Assembly (NCBI GenBank): GCA_921293015.1
Contig: OV121087.1
Location: 2,306,501 to 2,370,500, forward strand
Source: Phorcus lineatus
Lineage: Eukaryota; Mollusca; Gastropoda; Trochida; Trochidae
Direction: 5' to 3'
DNA: 64,000 nt
Under the pieces are notes generated by a model, which saw only the letters and a program-made list of their open reading frames with translations, did not search any database and had not been told where the DNA came from. Below are positions 51,744 through 62,562 of this stretch, piece by piece (within the stretch, counting starts at the first letter, position 1; every line of letters begins with the position of its first letter). The translations under genes and the position numbers were made by a program.

Positions 51744-52990
51744 ATGAGCACCGAATTATACAGATACCAAGCATATATTGAAGTACAGTAATGAGCACCG
51801 AATTATACAGATACCAAGCATATATTGAAGGACTTAATTGGCACTTATTCATACAGATACCAAGCCTATATTGAAGTACGGTAATGAGCACCGAATTATA
51901 CAGATACCAAGCATATATTGAGGTACGGTAATGAGCACCGAATTATACAGATACCAAGCATATATTGAAGGACTTAATTGGCACTTATTCATACAGATAC
52001 CAAGCCTATATTGAGGTACGGTAATGAGCACCGAATTATACAGATACCAAGCATATATTGAAGGACTTAATTGGCACTTATTCATACAGATACCAAGCCT
52101 ATATTGAAGTACGGTAAAGAGCACCGAATTATACAGATACCAAGCATATATTGAAGGACTTAATTGGCACTTATTCATACAGATACCAAGCCTATATTGA
52201 AGTACGGTAATGAGCACCGAATTATACAGATACCAAGCATATATTGAAGGACTTAATTGGCACTTATTCATACAGATACCAAGCCTATATTGAAGTACGG
52301 TAATGAGCACCGAATTATACAGATACCAAGCATATATTGAAGGACTTAATTGGCACTTATTCATACAGATACCAAGCCTATATTGAAGTACGGTAATGAG
52401 CACCGAATTATACAGATACCAAGCATATATTGAAGGACTTAATTGGCACTTATTCATACAGATACCAAGCCTATATTGAAGTACGGTAATGAGCACCGAA
52501 TTATACAGATACAAAGCATATATTGAAGGACTTAATTGGCACTTATTCATACAGATACCAAGCCTATATTGAAGTACGGTAATGGGCACCGAATTATACA
52601 GATACCAAGCATATATTGAAGGACTTAATTGGCACTTATTCATACAGATACCAAGCCTATATTGAAGTACGGTAAAGAGCACCGAATTATACAGATACCA
52701 AGCATATATTGAAGGACTTAATTGGCACTTATTCATACAGATACCAAGCCTATATTGAAGTACGGTAATGAGCACCGAATTATACAGATACCAAGCATAT
52801 ATTGAAGGACTTAATTGGCACTTATTCATACAGATACCAAGCCTATATTGAAGTACGGTAAAGAACACCGATTCATACAAATACAAAGTATATATTGAAG
52901 TACGGTGAAGAGTACCGAATCATGCAGATACCAAGCATATATGGAAGTACGACGAAGAGCACCGAATCATACAGATATCAAGCATGAGTT
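51744..52990 (+). repeat. 93-bp dimeric satellite (47-bp A plus 46-bp B half-units)
   Basis: GACTTAATTGG, the mark of half-unit B, occurs at 51831, 51971, 52064, 52157 and then every 93 bp to 52808: eleven B copies. Both halves end in CAGATACCAAGCxTATATTGAA, so the 93-bp unit is a diverged dimer of an older monomer of about 46-47 bp. The 140-bp first spacing contains an extra A half. Extra A halves flank both ends, the right-hand ones (52850-52990) decayed. Because 93 is divisible by three, one minus-strand frame (52886-51849) stays open for 345 codons as an 11-fold 31-residue repeat; it has no initial ATG (TTG) and no identifiable gene context, so I treat it as a satellite artefact rather than a protein. 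Confidence 0.95.
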
Positions 52991-53389
52991 TTAAAAGGGT
53001 GACAAGCACTTGCAGCAAATCGTATGTCATTTCAATCACTTAGTAGTCGATTTCAACGGTATTAGTCAATTTGACCTTGGTTTATTCGAATTTGCAATTG
53101 TTTAATCAAATGTTTATTGTTGATTTCATCTGTTTTAGGATGCTTTAACGACCTTTGAAACACTTTTATCCTAAACATATCTCTTAGTAGATGGAGGTGG
53201 TAATCACTGGATCTCTAGGATGATCTGAAAAGTGTTTATCGATCGTAGCCCATTACATTACTAAAAATTGATACGCCAAGTGTTTATTTTACAATTCTGT
53301 TTCAAAGCGTACATAAAATGTCTTTATTTAGCAGATGTACCGCTTTTTGTGTTCTTTTTACAGTGGGTTTGTAATCAAAACGATTTATA
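52991..53389. other. Gene-free stretch
   Basis: Nothing supported. Confidence 0.35.
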
Positions 53390-53876
53390 TTTTTTTGCAC
53401 GAAACTTATATTTTGAAAAAGAGCCAACACGCTTCCTCGAATACGCTTTCAGGACTGTAGCAAATCTCAGTTACTTAGCCTCATTTACCATAGAGTAAGC
53501 CAAAGAGATAAAAGCCTTTTTACATCTTTCAAAAATACGTGAGAAAGCAAAATTTGCTCCTAAGCTATTGTTGGTGTTTGATAATGATAGTCTGAATACA
53601 AGATGCCAGGTGTCTAGGGCTTCTGCTTCAAAAGAAAAGATGATTATATTATTCGAAGGATATATTGCCTCATGAGGGAGCAAAGAGTGATCAAGTAGAC
53701 AAGTTATATCCCAATTTATCAAGGTATCTCTACAGAGTCATAGAGTCGCCATATCTACAATTTATAATCACCATTGGCCAAAGTACCGGTAAACAAGTTT
53801 ACAGAACCAATGCATCTAGAGAAAAAATCAAAAGTGAAAAAGTTTACAGATGGACGGAAGCCTTTAAGGCATGATG
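53390..53876 (+). pseudogene. Possible decayed coding relic, family not recognised
   Basis: One plus-strand frame reads as protein-like sequence (EKEPTRFLEYAFRTVANLSY) up to an in-frame TAA at 53496-53498, then continues in the same frame (KIREKAKFAPKLLLVFDND) to a TGA at 53673-53675. A second frame then continues from about 53665 (GAKSDQVDKLYPNLSRYLYR ... REKIKSEKVYRWTEAF) to TGA at about 53872-53874. One stop and one frame change therefore break it. The composition is charged and unlike chance frames nearby. The family is unknown, and chance cannot be excluded. Confidence 0.3.
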
Positions 53877-54376
53877 AACTTAAAAATTGTATATTCCAAG
53901 AATGCTACTGTACAGAGCCAATACATAATTGACAAAAGTTGCACGCACCAATACGTCAATAACTATCGACTATAAGACAAGTATGATGTATCTGAATGAG
54001 TGAAATTTACATTGTCAGAGAAGCATGTACTAAGAGAATGCACGAACATCCCCTGGCCTATTTATCAGGAAGTTGTTATTACGTCACCGTCCTCCTTCTA
54101 CAAAACATGTAGTGCATGTACAAATCAGCATTATCATACCTCATGTAAGAATGCCGATCTCTGATTGGTCCACGTGAACCTAAACAAATATCCATATTCA
54201 CCGCCGCCGAGGGATGATAAATCCCTTATACCCCGCTACATGAGTAAAGCGTGCTTCCACGTCAATCAATCAAAGTCACGTGATCAGGTCATAGTTGTTG
54301 TTCATTTCTGTTTGTCTTTTTACTAATAGAGAGCAAGTTTTGAATAATACATTAAGACATTCGGTATGATAAATTC
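53877..54376. other. Gene-free stretch with possible regulatory or mobile-element debris
   Basis: TGATTGGTCCACGTGAAC (about 54164) and AGTCACGTGATCAGG (about 54274) bracket a block with ACCGCCGCCGAGGGATGATAAATCCC. The partly inverted CACGTGA ends hint at an old inverted-repeat element, but the match is weak. Confidence 0.25.
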
Positions 54377-54515
54377 GTTATAACATTCCGTCCCGGGTAA
54401 CATAGGGATATATTATTCCCTTGAAAGGTTTTATGCAACTCGCGTTCCGCTCGTTGCATAAAACCTTTCGCGGGAATAATATATCCCTATGTCACCCTCG
54501 ACGGAATGTTATAAC
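54377..54515. mobile_element. Foldback (long inverted repeat) element, MITE-like
   Basis: Left arm 54377-54439 and right arm 54453-54515, 63 nt each, are inverted copies matching at 58 of 63 positions, around a 13-nt loop (TCGCGTTCCGCTC). Arms begin with GTTATAACATTCCGTC. The termini GTTATAAC are themselves palindromic, so target-site boundaries are ambiguous. No ORF lies inside. If transcribed it would give a nearly perfect hairpin RNA. Confidence 0.9.
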
Positions 54516-55141
54516 TTATAATATACGATTTTATAGATTGTCATTACAAACATTGCACATACAGAATCAATCACGCTTATGAACCATTTAATCAAGTCTA
54601 CAGTGTGGGCCCGTCAGTTCTATTGTGAAAAGTCTACCTCACATGTACACAGCTGAAAATAACCTGATTCAGCGATATCCGTATTTGACAAATGACTTTT
54701 TGTAGTACATAGATCAATTGTTGTTAAATATTCATATAACATGCACATGCTGAGGGATTTGTATTGAAGATGCATCGGAGTCTTGATTTTAAAAATGTGG
54801 GGGGAAAACACAGCTGCAACAAAAGCGCAACATTACAGAGTTGATGTAAATGGAATGACGCTCTAAATCATTCATTACATTAACAGAGGAGCGTCCATGA
54901 CATTCTACAAATTCTATCATTAGTATTTCCTGAGCAAGAGTGTCGTAAATATATTTCATGTAAACGAATACAGGACTCTGCTTATTACCGAAGACGAGAA
55001 ATAAACGAAAACAATTAAGTCAACACCCAAGCATAGGCGGATCACCAAATCACCAACCGTCGGCGGAGCTGGAAACCAACGTCATTACGGAACTGTGACG
55101 TCAAAGCATTGTTAAGGAAAAGGTGATATTTTCCCTTGGGC
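54516..55141. other. Gene-free stretch with one CREB-type palindrome
   Basis: TGACGTCA lies at 55096-55103, just left of the SINE. No gene is supported. Confidence 0.4.
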
Positions 55142-55454
55142 ATCGTATGAGGTGAGGTGAGGTGAGGTGAGTTGGTGTTTAACGCCGCTTTAAAGATTTT
55201 TTCACCTATATCGCGGCTGCTAGTATTATTGCAGGGAGAAAGCCCGCAACACTATTGTGGCTATGCATTGCGGTGAAACCTGCGAGCATCGGCAGGAACT
55301 AGCGAACCGTGGGTGGTACTGCGCTGAATTTCAGTCTAGCATTGCACCCAAACCTGACTGTGTGTAGAACAGTTCTCTACTACAGACAAAGGACCTCCTG
55401 ACCCGAAGCCGAACGCGCTAACCACTGCGCTATCCCGCCCCCGGTATCGTATGA
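55142..55454 (-). mobile_element. tRNA-derived SINE with target-site duplication
   Basis: Read on the minus strand, a tRNA-like head begins near 55443 with GGGGGCGGGATAGCGCAGTGG and an A-box-like TAGCGCAGTGGTTAGCGCG. A unique body follows, then the tail AAAGCGGCGTTAAACACC with a short CTCAC/CACCT repeat. The element (about 55151-55445) is flanked by the direct repeat ATCGTATGA at 55142-55150 and 55446-55454, evidence of retroposition. The tail type is common in mollusc genomes and guides the organism call. Confidence 0.9.
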
Positions 55455-57895
55455 AAATTATGAACTCGGAAGATTGCCCTCGGTGGCAATAAAGAAAGTT
55501 AAAGGAACACCACTCGTACGGTTCCCCGATGTATCTTACATCAGAATAGATTCTTAGGTATTTCTTGAAATGGTTCTAATCACATCAAATTAACTTGGAA
55601 AAGTCAAATTCTTTAATTTGTCAGCTCCTTTAAGTTTTAGAAACGTAATTTATATAACAACACTTTAGATATACGCTGTTCTAGTGGTTAGACGATTTCT
55701 TTGTCATAATGATTTTAAATTTTACAAATAGAGAGGAAGCAGAGTATCAGTGAACAAGGGTCTGCCAGATGGACAACTTCATATTCATCATTATATTCAT
55801 AGCGCGTATTCGTCGGTACATGGGAACTTGAGGTTGTATTTTTACTATCTACACCATGTTAACTTTAGAAGGCGATTAACCATAGAACTCATGTTTCCTT
55901 CATTAATACAACTTTTATCATTCCTCTAAGATAAGACATGATAAGCTTTGTGTATGGATCTGTATTATTTGGTTTAGACAGCTTTAAGTTTTACTGTGTG
56001 CACGTACAGACTTGATAGGACACGTTGACAATGTTGCAGGTAGTTAAAGAGCCCCATCAATATCCCGTCCGATCTTGAGTTTGGGAAATAACATGAATGC
56101 TTGGATAGAATATCGACATATTTACAAATGATTCATGCTAGAATTAGAATATTAATGCTGAAAGTCGTGATACTTTGTAATTTTGGAAATTGGAATGCGT
56201 GTAGAACAATATTTTTTATTCATAAATGTTTAATAGGTTATACAACTAGTTTCTTGATCTGTAAATGACAATTGTCATTTCGCGTGAAGCACTTATCGGA
56301 AGCAGTTTTTCGAATTCTTTGCGCATTATCTCGTCAACTCCCGAAAAATAAAACTTTACTGTCTACTACTCCCTGTTAAGTGCCCGTGCAACAATATTAA
56401 GTATGTACTGTCACTATTTTGCTTTATTTCACGATACATGTAATGAGATAAGCAATAAAAGACCATACAAGACTTTGACTATAACTCGCTTGTTGACAAC
56501 TTTACAAGGGAACACTATATTCTTGACATAAATGTACGCATCAACAAGCTGGTGATCGGTACGCTCCCTCCAACCGGTCAGTCACTTGAAATAGTTAAAT
56601 ATGATAGAATGCATTCATTATCGTGACAATGTCTTTGCAAATATATAGCGAAAAGCTCGACAGTTTTATTCTTTTCTTAGTTTAAATGTTAAAGCTCTGA
56701 AAGAAATGGAACTAACAGCGAACGAAAAACTAGGTGTGTCCCTTGAAAACTGACTGTTGCATAGGTTCAGAATATTTTGCTTTTTATTCGTGCAATATCC
56801 GGTTTATGAACGATGTCGCTTAAAGAGGGAGTAACAAGAGAACTTTCAAATTTCATTACTTCAAATTGTCACAAAAACATTAATTTATGACAAATGTATT
56901 ATCTTTAGAGGGTCAAAACATCTCATTAATCAACACGGTCATTTGTAGTCGTAGAACAAATTGTTTAGCATTTGGAAACATTGCATTCGTTTTCGTGAGA
57001 TCAATTTATTCATCTAATAAACGTGCAACTGCACTTTCAAGCCATTGTTAAGATGTTGAAAGCATGCGGAGAAGGATTATCTTCCTTGTAAAGCGACGGG
57101 TTGAACTACGGGATTGACTTTTCAGATCAACAGTTATACAGGAACCAATATGAAGCCCAGTATTCAATTTCCGTTAGTTTTGACAAGCTTACCTTGTTGT
57201 TCAATTAATTTAATGCGTGAACGTTCTCCACTATCTTCTTATGTCACTTGTTTGACGCGTTCTCCTTTTGAACGCCATTGAACGGTATCTGTTATGGACA
57301 CACTCATTCTTAAAACACAAGTTTTTTGTAGTGTATCTTAAGGTTTGTGAAATAACTTCAAATGAAACCCTTTATGATCATGGGCACCTGAATATTGCAA
57401 CCTTCATTTAAATGACGATTGGAAGTGAAGACACGTTCACGCACACTCTATTAAAGATTGATTGGACTCATGTCATGTCATGTCATTGTGTTATTTTATG
57501 GGCATAATATGCTTTTGTCATTGTGTCGTCGCATTTGCACATGATGCAAAACTAATAAATATATCACTAAATCCTTTAGCATGTGACTTCCTGCGCCTCT
57601 GCATCAGTGCAACCGAGCCATCCGCCGATCCATTTACACGACGTACAATGATGCTGAAACGTTATTTTGTATGGATGATGGGTCGATGGCCTAACTGAAC
57701 ACGCACATGTAACATATCATAGCGAGTGTTTGTTAACTGTCAGGGGTTTCCTTTATGCAATATAATTGTCAATTGATTGCTGTGGAGGAATCATGAGGTC
57801 GTATACATTTCATGTAGTTTTCACAATTGACGTGTCAATTTCAAAGACTTTTCATCGACCAACCTGTCAACCTTCATTGCCTTGAAACCCAATTA
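55455..57895. other. AT-rich gene-free stretch
   Basis: No gene or repeat is supported apart from a few CATGT repeats near 57468-57486. Confidence 0.35.
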
Positions 57896-58121
57896 GTGAC
57901 TTCACATAGGTGACTTTACACAGTGAGGTATGTGTCTGGATAGGTGACTTCACATGGTGAGCTATGTGTCTGGATAGGTGACTTCACATAGTGAGGTATG
58001 TGTCTGGATAGTTGACTTCACATAGTGAGGTATGTGTCTGGATAGGTGACTTCAAATGTGAGAGAGTGTCTGGATGGGTGACTTCACATAGTGAGGTATG
58101 CGTCTGGATAGGTGACTTTAT
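57896..58121 (+). repeat. 34-bp minisatellite, about six and a half copies
   Basis: GTGACTTCACATAGTGAGGT...GTGTCTGGATAG units start near 57910, 57944, 57978, 58012, 58046, 58078 and 58111. One copy (about 58046-58077) is shortened. Confidence 0.9.
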
Positions 58122-59748
58122 CACAGTGTCTCATTGCTTTGTTACCGTAATAAGTATCCAGTTGGGACCCGGTCACTGAGGATGATGTTTTACTTTGTGT
58201 CATTATGATGCCGCTAATGGCTGAAATAGTGCCAAAGCACACACTCACTTAATCCTCTGGTTTTGTCTGTGCAGTTTCTTAAAAATGTGTAAAATGTTTG
58301 ATAATGATAATGTTACATAGATGTGGATATTTATATGCGTTTTGGACCTTTATTGCATGCACAACACTATTACTCTGATCTGCTCGAAGTTGACATTAAT
58401 GTCGTGAGAAGAGCGCCTCAAACCCTATCGTTACCGGGTTCCCATGTGTACTGCCGGGAGAACAGATACATAAAAAAATATCACCAACCTTGGGTTAAGC
58501 CGAAAATCTCTCATTGCATATACACGGTGTGAGGCATGTGAACTACCCCTGAAGCCCTCATTCTTTTCCAAGTAATGAAGCGGGTCACCCCACGGCGACC
58601 AATACGTGTCTGTTGATGCTCTGACATAGGTTGTTTGAGGTACAAACGTATGCATATTACTACACGTTTCAAAAGATTTTAAAATAATTAAACATCAGAT
58701 AAATTTTCAAAATAGCTTTATTACAGCAGTGTACATATTTCACAGTAAAACGGAGATGCACAGGCCTGTGTAGTTTGTGTGATCTTGACATCAATTAAGT
58801 ATCGCTCTAAACACGGAAATGATAAATCGAAATGAGACTCTATAGACATTTGCATTTTTCAAAAACAACCACTCCTTGAATCAATCGTTTGAATATTCAG
58901 GGTAGAAGTGATGAAGGGCATTTCAATTTAAATCATGTGTACTTATACGAACATGCATAAATCGTGTACAAATATGAGATAAGAAAAAACATGGATTTGA
59001 TTACATATGTACATAATTATACTTTACGTATTTCGATTTTCTAGATATAACGAGCTAATGATGATATTTGTTAAAGAATCTCGTGTTGCTGAGACAATAA
59101 TAAATTTATGAAACCTTTCACAAACGATCGATCGCTGAATCGTTATGCTTTGGTATCCATGTAGACAAGGGAGATAATCGATTTGTCTATTGTGCGAGAC
59201 TGACGTCCACTAGAAATAAACTAGCCTCATACGATGTGAGAGAAGCACGCCGCTAACAAGGGAAACCAAGCTGGCTTATCAGGTAGGATATTACGTACAA
59301 TGTGCCTCTATATCTTCATCGTGTTCTGCTTTCTTATAGGTAAAAATTATGATTCGATAGAGTATGAAACTAATATCAGCCGTAACGCTAAGTTATATGT
59401 ATGAGAATGTGCGGAAATCGATTTCTGAGCTTAATGATTCGATGATGACCACGATCATATAGATAGATATGCGTCCTGATACTTTTAGATAAAATCAATC
59501 TGTAAGGATTGTTGTCTTATTCTTACATGTAAGTGTGTCATTAGAGTTAACAAATTTCAAGTAATGTTTAATGATTTCACCAGGTTGTACAGGTTTATAT
59601 GACGGTGGTTAAATCTTTGGTATGTTGACAGCCATGTACCATGTGATATAAATGTCACTAAATCATTAATTGTAGAATACAACTATATCTATTACATCAA
59701 ATGTTATTGACGACTAATTTATGCCAATCTCTCGTTCGTGTATATGGA
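58122..59748. other. Gene-free stretch with a both-strand open region
   Basis: Around 58320-58655 both strands carry open frames of about 70 codons and the DNA is GC-richer (GCGGGTCACCCCACGGCGACC near 58579). No domain was recognised. No gene is called. Confidence 0.3.
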
Positions 59749-59812
59749 GGGAGATAGAGAGAAAGAGAGAGAGTGAAAGAGAGAGGGAAAGAAAGAGAAA
59801 GAGAGAAAGAGA
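59749..59812 (+). repeat. GA-rich purine tract
   Basis: About 64 bp of GAGA/GAAA units with GGG interruptions. Confidence 0.9.
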
Positions 59813-59949
59813 CTACTTACTACTGTACCTAAGTGCAAATATAATGTATTTCTATCTTGTTTAGACTTAAATAACAGAACTTCATCATTGCTGTCTTATC
59901 ATCAACCATTTTCCATGTGTTAAATGGCCAATAAGTTACTTATTAAGGG

Positions 59950-60660
59950 TTCGTTTGGTCTCTTTATCAAAATCGAATTTTTGCATGTTAATTCAGAGAG
60001 AAGGGGTCATAGTTTCGAAATTGCAATTTGCTTAAATTACGATTACAGTAATCCCTATCGACTCTCTGGAAATAAATCACGTTACTAACTGAAAGGAACA
60101 AGCATGAAAAAAAGTTAAAATTAGTGTTTCGAAATTTTGACCGCTGGTGACTTCAGTGACCTGGCACGACTGTTACAGAGAACTGTGAGATATGATATAA
60201 TACTGCGTAATGGTACAATGGATCTTCATACTGTATCGAAAAATCAGCATCATCCGTGTCTTTTTTCGCAATGCTACGATGACTCAAAGACAACTCAGAT
60301 TACACGATATTTGCACTAGGATATTCGGTACATTAAGGAACTTTTCGATTTACAGCTGGATAACCGAGGTGTAATTAAAAAACCTTTTAATTCTCAACTC
60401 CATAGGAGAGTGCAAAAAGCATGTATCCCCAATTGCATCAAAAATAGAATCAAATTCAATACAGGACGACTCTTTTCATTGTTTACTTTTGTTAACACGA
60501 ACAATCAAAATGATAAACAAAACCTTCCATGTCCAGGAAAACCATTCCGAACTTATACTTGATGTCAAATCGCTACATTGTAAAACATGAAAGCGGACAT
60601 TAGTGAATATTATAGATCAGTTCTCTGAAATTGCTCCAAACCTTTTGAACTTTAACTAAC
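59950..60660 (+). pseudogene. Coding relic, copy 1 of a diverged duplicated element
   Basis: The frame from about 60137 reads AGDFSDLARLLQRTVRYDI... and is disrupted near the T-run at about 60260, after which another frame reads RNATMTQRQLRLHDICTRIF. The original frame stays open beyond an in-frame TAG (60317-60319) to about 60562 (KELFDLQLDNRGVIKK...). A final frame carries LDVKSLHCKT and, after another stop, VNIIDQFSEIAPNLLNF. Several breaks make it non-functional. It matches copy 2 at 61.7-62.2 kb over about 400 bp, including upstream sequence (GGGGTCATAGTTTCGAAATT). The family is unknown; a mobile-element ORF is my best guess. Confidence 0.45.
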
Positions 60661-60874
60661 GAATCCATGGATATGACGTCACACTCCCGTGTTTGGAGCT
60701 AAGTTTAGGAATCTAAGTGTCTCTCCCCGTGAGGACAAGTGTTAGGTTTTGTTATTTTGAATAATAGTCGAGTACATTTTCTGAGGAAGATAAATTAAGT
60801 CCTCGTAGATCTGAAAAATACATCGACATATGCCAATAATGACAAATTTAAGTTATTCTGTAGTATGTAAACCC

Positions 60875-60945
60875 GGATTCGAACCTGCAACCCTTCGATT
60901 ACTTTCTCAACGCCTTTATCAACGAAATTACCAAGGTCTGTTAAA
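60875..60945 (-). mobile_element. tRNA-like SINE head or fragment
   Basis: On the minus strand, ACCTTGGTAATTTCGTTGATAAAGGCG (decayed A-box region) is followed by a canonical pol III B box, GGTTCGAATCC. Acceptor-stem pairing is absent, so it is a SINE head rather than a functional tRNA gene. Confidence 0.5.
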
Positions 60946-60990
60946 TTAAAAATGACTGATTTTTAGTCTTTTTCCTTTTTCTTTGGAAAA

Positions 60991-61186
60991 GTACAGCATA
61001 AAGCACATATGACGAACATGGGTAGTACAAACAAAGCACGTGTTTTACAAGCTAATTGCTGTCAAGCCCATTATGATTTTGTTTCTTTATTATTTGAGTA
61101 GTAGAGCATAATACACATATAAGGAACAAGTGTAGTACAAACAGACCACGTGTTATACTAAGTACTTGTATTGATGTCAAGCCCAA
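60991..61186 (+). repeat. 110-bp tandem duplication, two diverged copies
   Basis: GTACAGCATAAAGCACATAT...GTAGTACAAACAAAGCACGTG...GTCAAGCCCA starts at 60991 and recurs in diverged form from 61101 (GTAGAGCATAATACACATAT...), offset 110 bp. Both copies keep a CACGTG box. Confidence 0.8.
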
Positions 61187-61724
61187 CGTTTTACATGCGG
61201 AGTTTAATTAGCAAGTGCAGAAACAAACAAATTGATCGATTTCATGAGCTATGTAACTTGAAGTCAAATTGCATTGTAAAACTCAATTTGCATACTGTCC
61301 AAACTTGTTAACTCTTCAGTGTAACACATGGATTAAGGTGGAAAATTAACTTTTATCTTTTATCACTGTTCAAAGATCCATACCTCAATACCGTAATCTA
61401 AAGAAACAGTGACATGCGCTTTTATTTAATTACCAAGAGTTAACATTCTAAGTTGTTTCTTCATTGCAAACAAAGAATATATCTGGAAGATTAATGGTGT
61501 CATCGCCATGTACTCCTATTCACCCTATCTTTTAGTAGTGCTGCATGTACAGCTGCATACCGAAAGTTTGTTCACTTACCACTGAATAATAGTGCAAATA
61601 TCAGGTAATTTGGATTTCGTTTCAACGTCAATAGATTAACTTTAGCAAGACTGACAATGGATCACCCACTGTCAATGTATGAAAGAGCCATTCATGAACT
61701 CATTATGGCATTGTATGGTCACTC
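61187..61724. other. Spacer between the duplicated relics
   Basis: It contains a fragment near 61258-61290 (CTTGAAGTCAAATTGCATTGTAAAAC) that resembles part of copy 1 (CTTGATGTCAAATCGCTACATTGTAAAAC near 60560), so at least three pieces of the element are present. No gene is supported. Confidence 0.4.
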
Positions 61725-62562
61725 GGGCAAAAATTCGAATTTTGGCATATCGATATAGACAGAGGGGGTCACATTTTCGAAATTTCGATTTCGTTAAATG
61801 TCGAATAAAATGTTCCATATAGATTCATTGAGATTAAATCCAACATAATCACATTGACTTAGTGATAAGAAACAAACGTGACTAACTTTTAAAGAAGTTG
61901 ATAACTTATAAAGGATTTTATAGATAAAAATAAAAATAATAAAACCCCTGGTCACTTCAATGACCTGCCAAAACTGTTACGGGTAATTGTGGGGTACAAT
62001 AAACCTTTGCACTAAAGAAGAATGAATCTGCACATGTGTATTGAAAATTCAATATTACACTTTTATTTTTCGCAACGCTACGTTACCTAAAAGGCACCTC
62101 AAATTACATGATATTTGCACTAGTATATTCAGCTATGTGAACAAACTTTTGGCATGCAGCTGTATAGGTGAAAATCAAAGGATATCTCTTGGAATTGATA
62201 AGAAATTATTATTCACAGGTCAATTTGATGACTCAGCGCCTCGACGAAATATTAAATCTAACATCTAAACTTCATGTATAAAGAGAGTCCTTGATTTTAA
62301 GAACACTGAGTTTGATTGGCAGAACATAGTTTTCAAATCTGTATATTTCAATACGTTTTTACCTCCTGAAGAGTTAGTTTCTTCATTTCTGCTTTACAAA
62401 GAATGGTTAATTAGATTAGACAAAATGCGCATAATCTTGAGTAGCCTAAAATGTCCTTCATCTCTTTTCAAAATCTCAGAACAGATTTTGTCAATGAATA
62501 ATGTTTGGCCAGTTAGATCAATATTATCAGAAAAGAGATCTTTGTTTTTTAATTTAATATAA
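61725..62562 (+). pseudogene. Coding relic, copy 2 of a diverged duplicated element
   Basis: Matches copy 1: PGHFNDLPKLLRVIVGY in one frame near 61950, then RNATLPKRHLKLHDICTSIF in a frame running from about 62041. That frame stops at TAA 62266-62268 and stays open again for 98 codons to TAA 62560-62562, with sequence such as DFKNTEFDWQNIVFKSVYF and LYKEWLIRLDKMRIILSSL. Thus about 174 codons are interrupted by a single stop, plus a frame change upstream. Copies 1 and 2 share RNAT-x3-R-x-L-basic-LHDICT-x-IF with conservative changes, which argues that this frame was once translated. The family is not recognised. Confidence 0.5.

Noticed and set aside
51849..52886. 345-codon minus-strand ORF of 31-residue repeats
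   Set aside because: It is the translation of a 93-bp satellite whose length is a multiple of three. It starts at TTG rather than ATG, and no gene structure surrounds it. Kept as a repeat.
58323..58655. Open frames on both strands in a GC-richer patch
   Set aside because: Neither strand shows a recognisable domain or splice-site pair. Left as an unexplained patch.
60875..60945. Functional tRNA gene
   Set aside because: B box is canonical but acceptor and anticodon stems do not pair. Called a SINE head.
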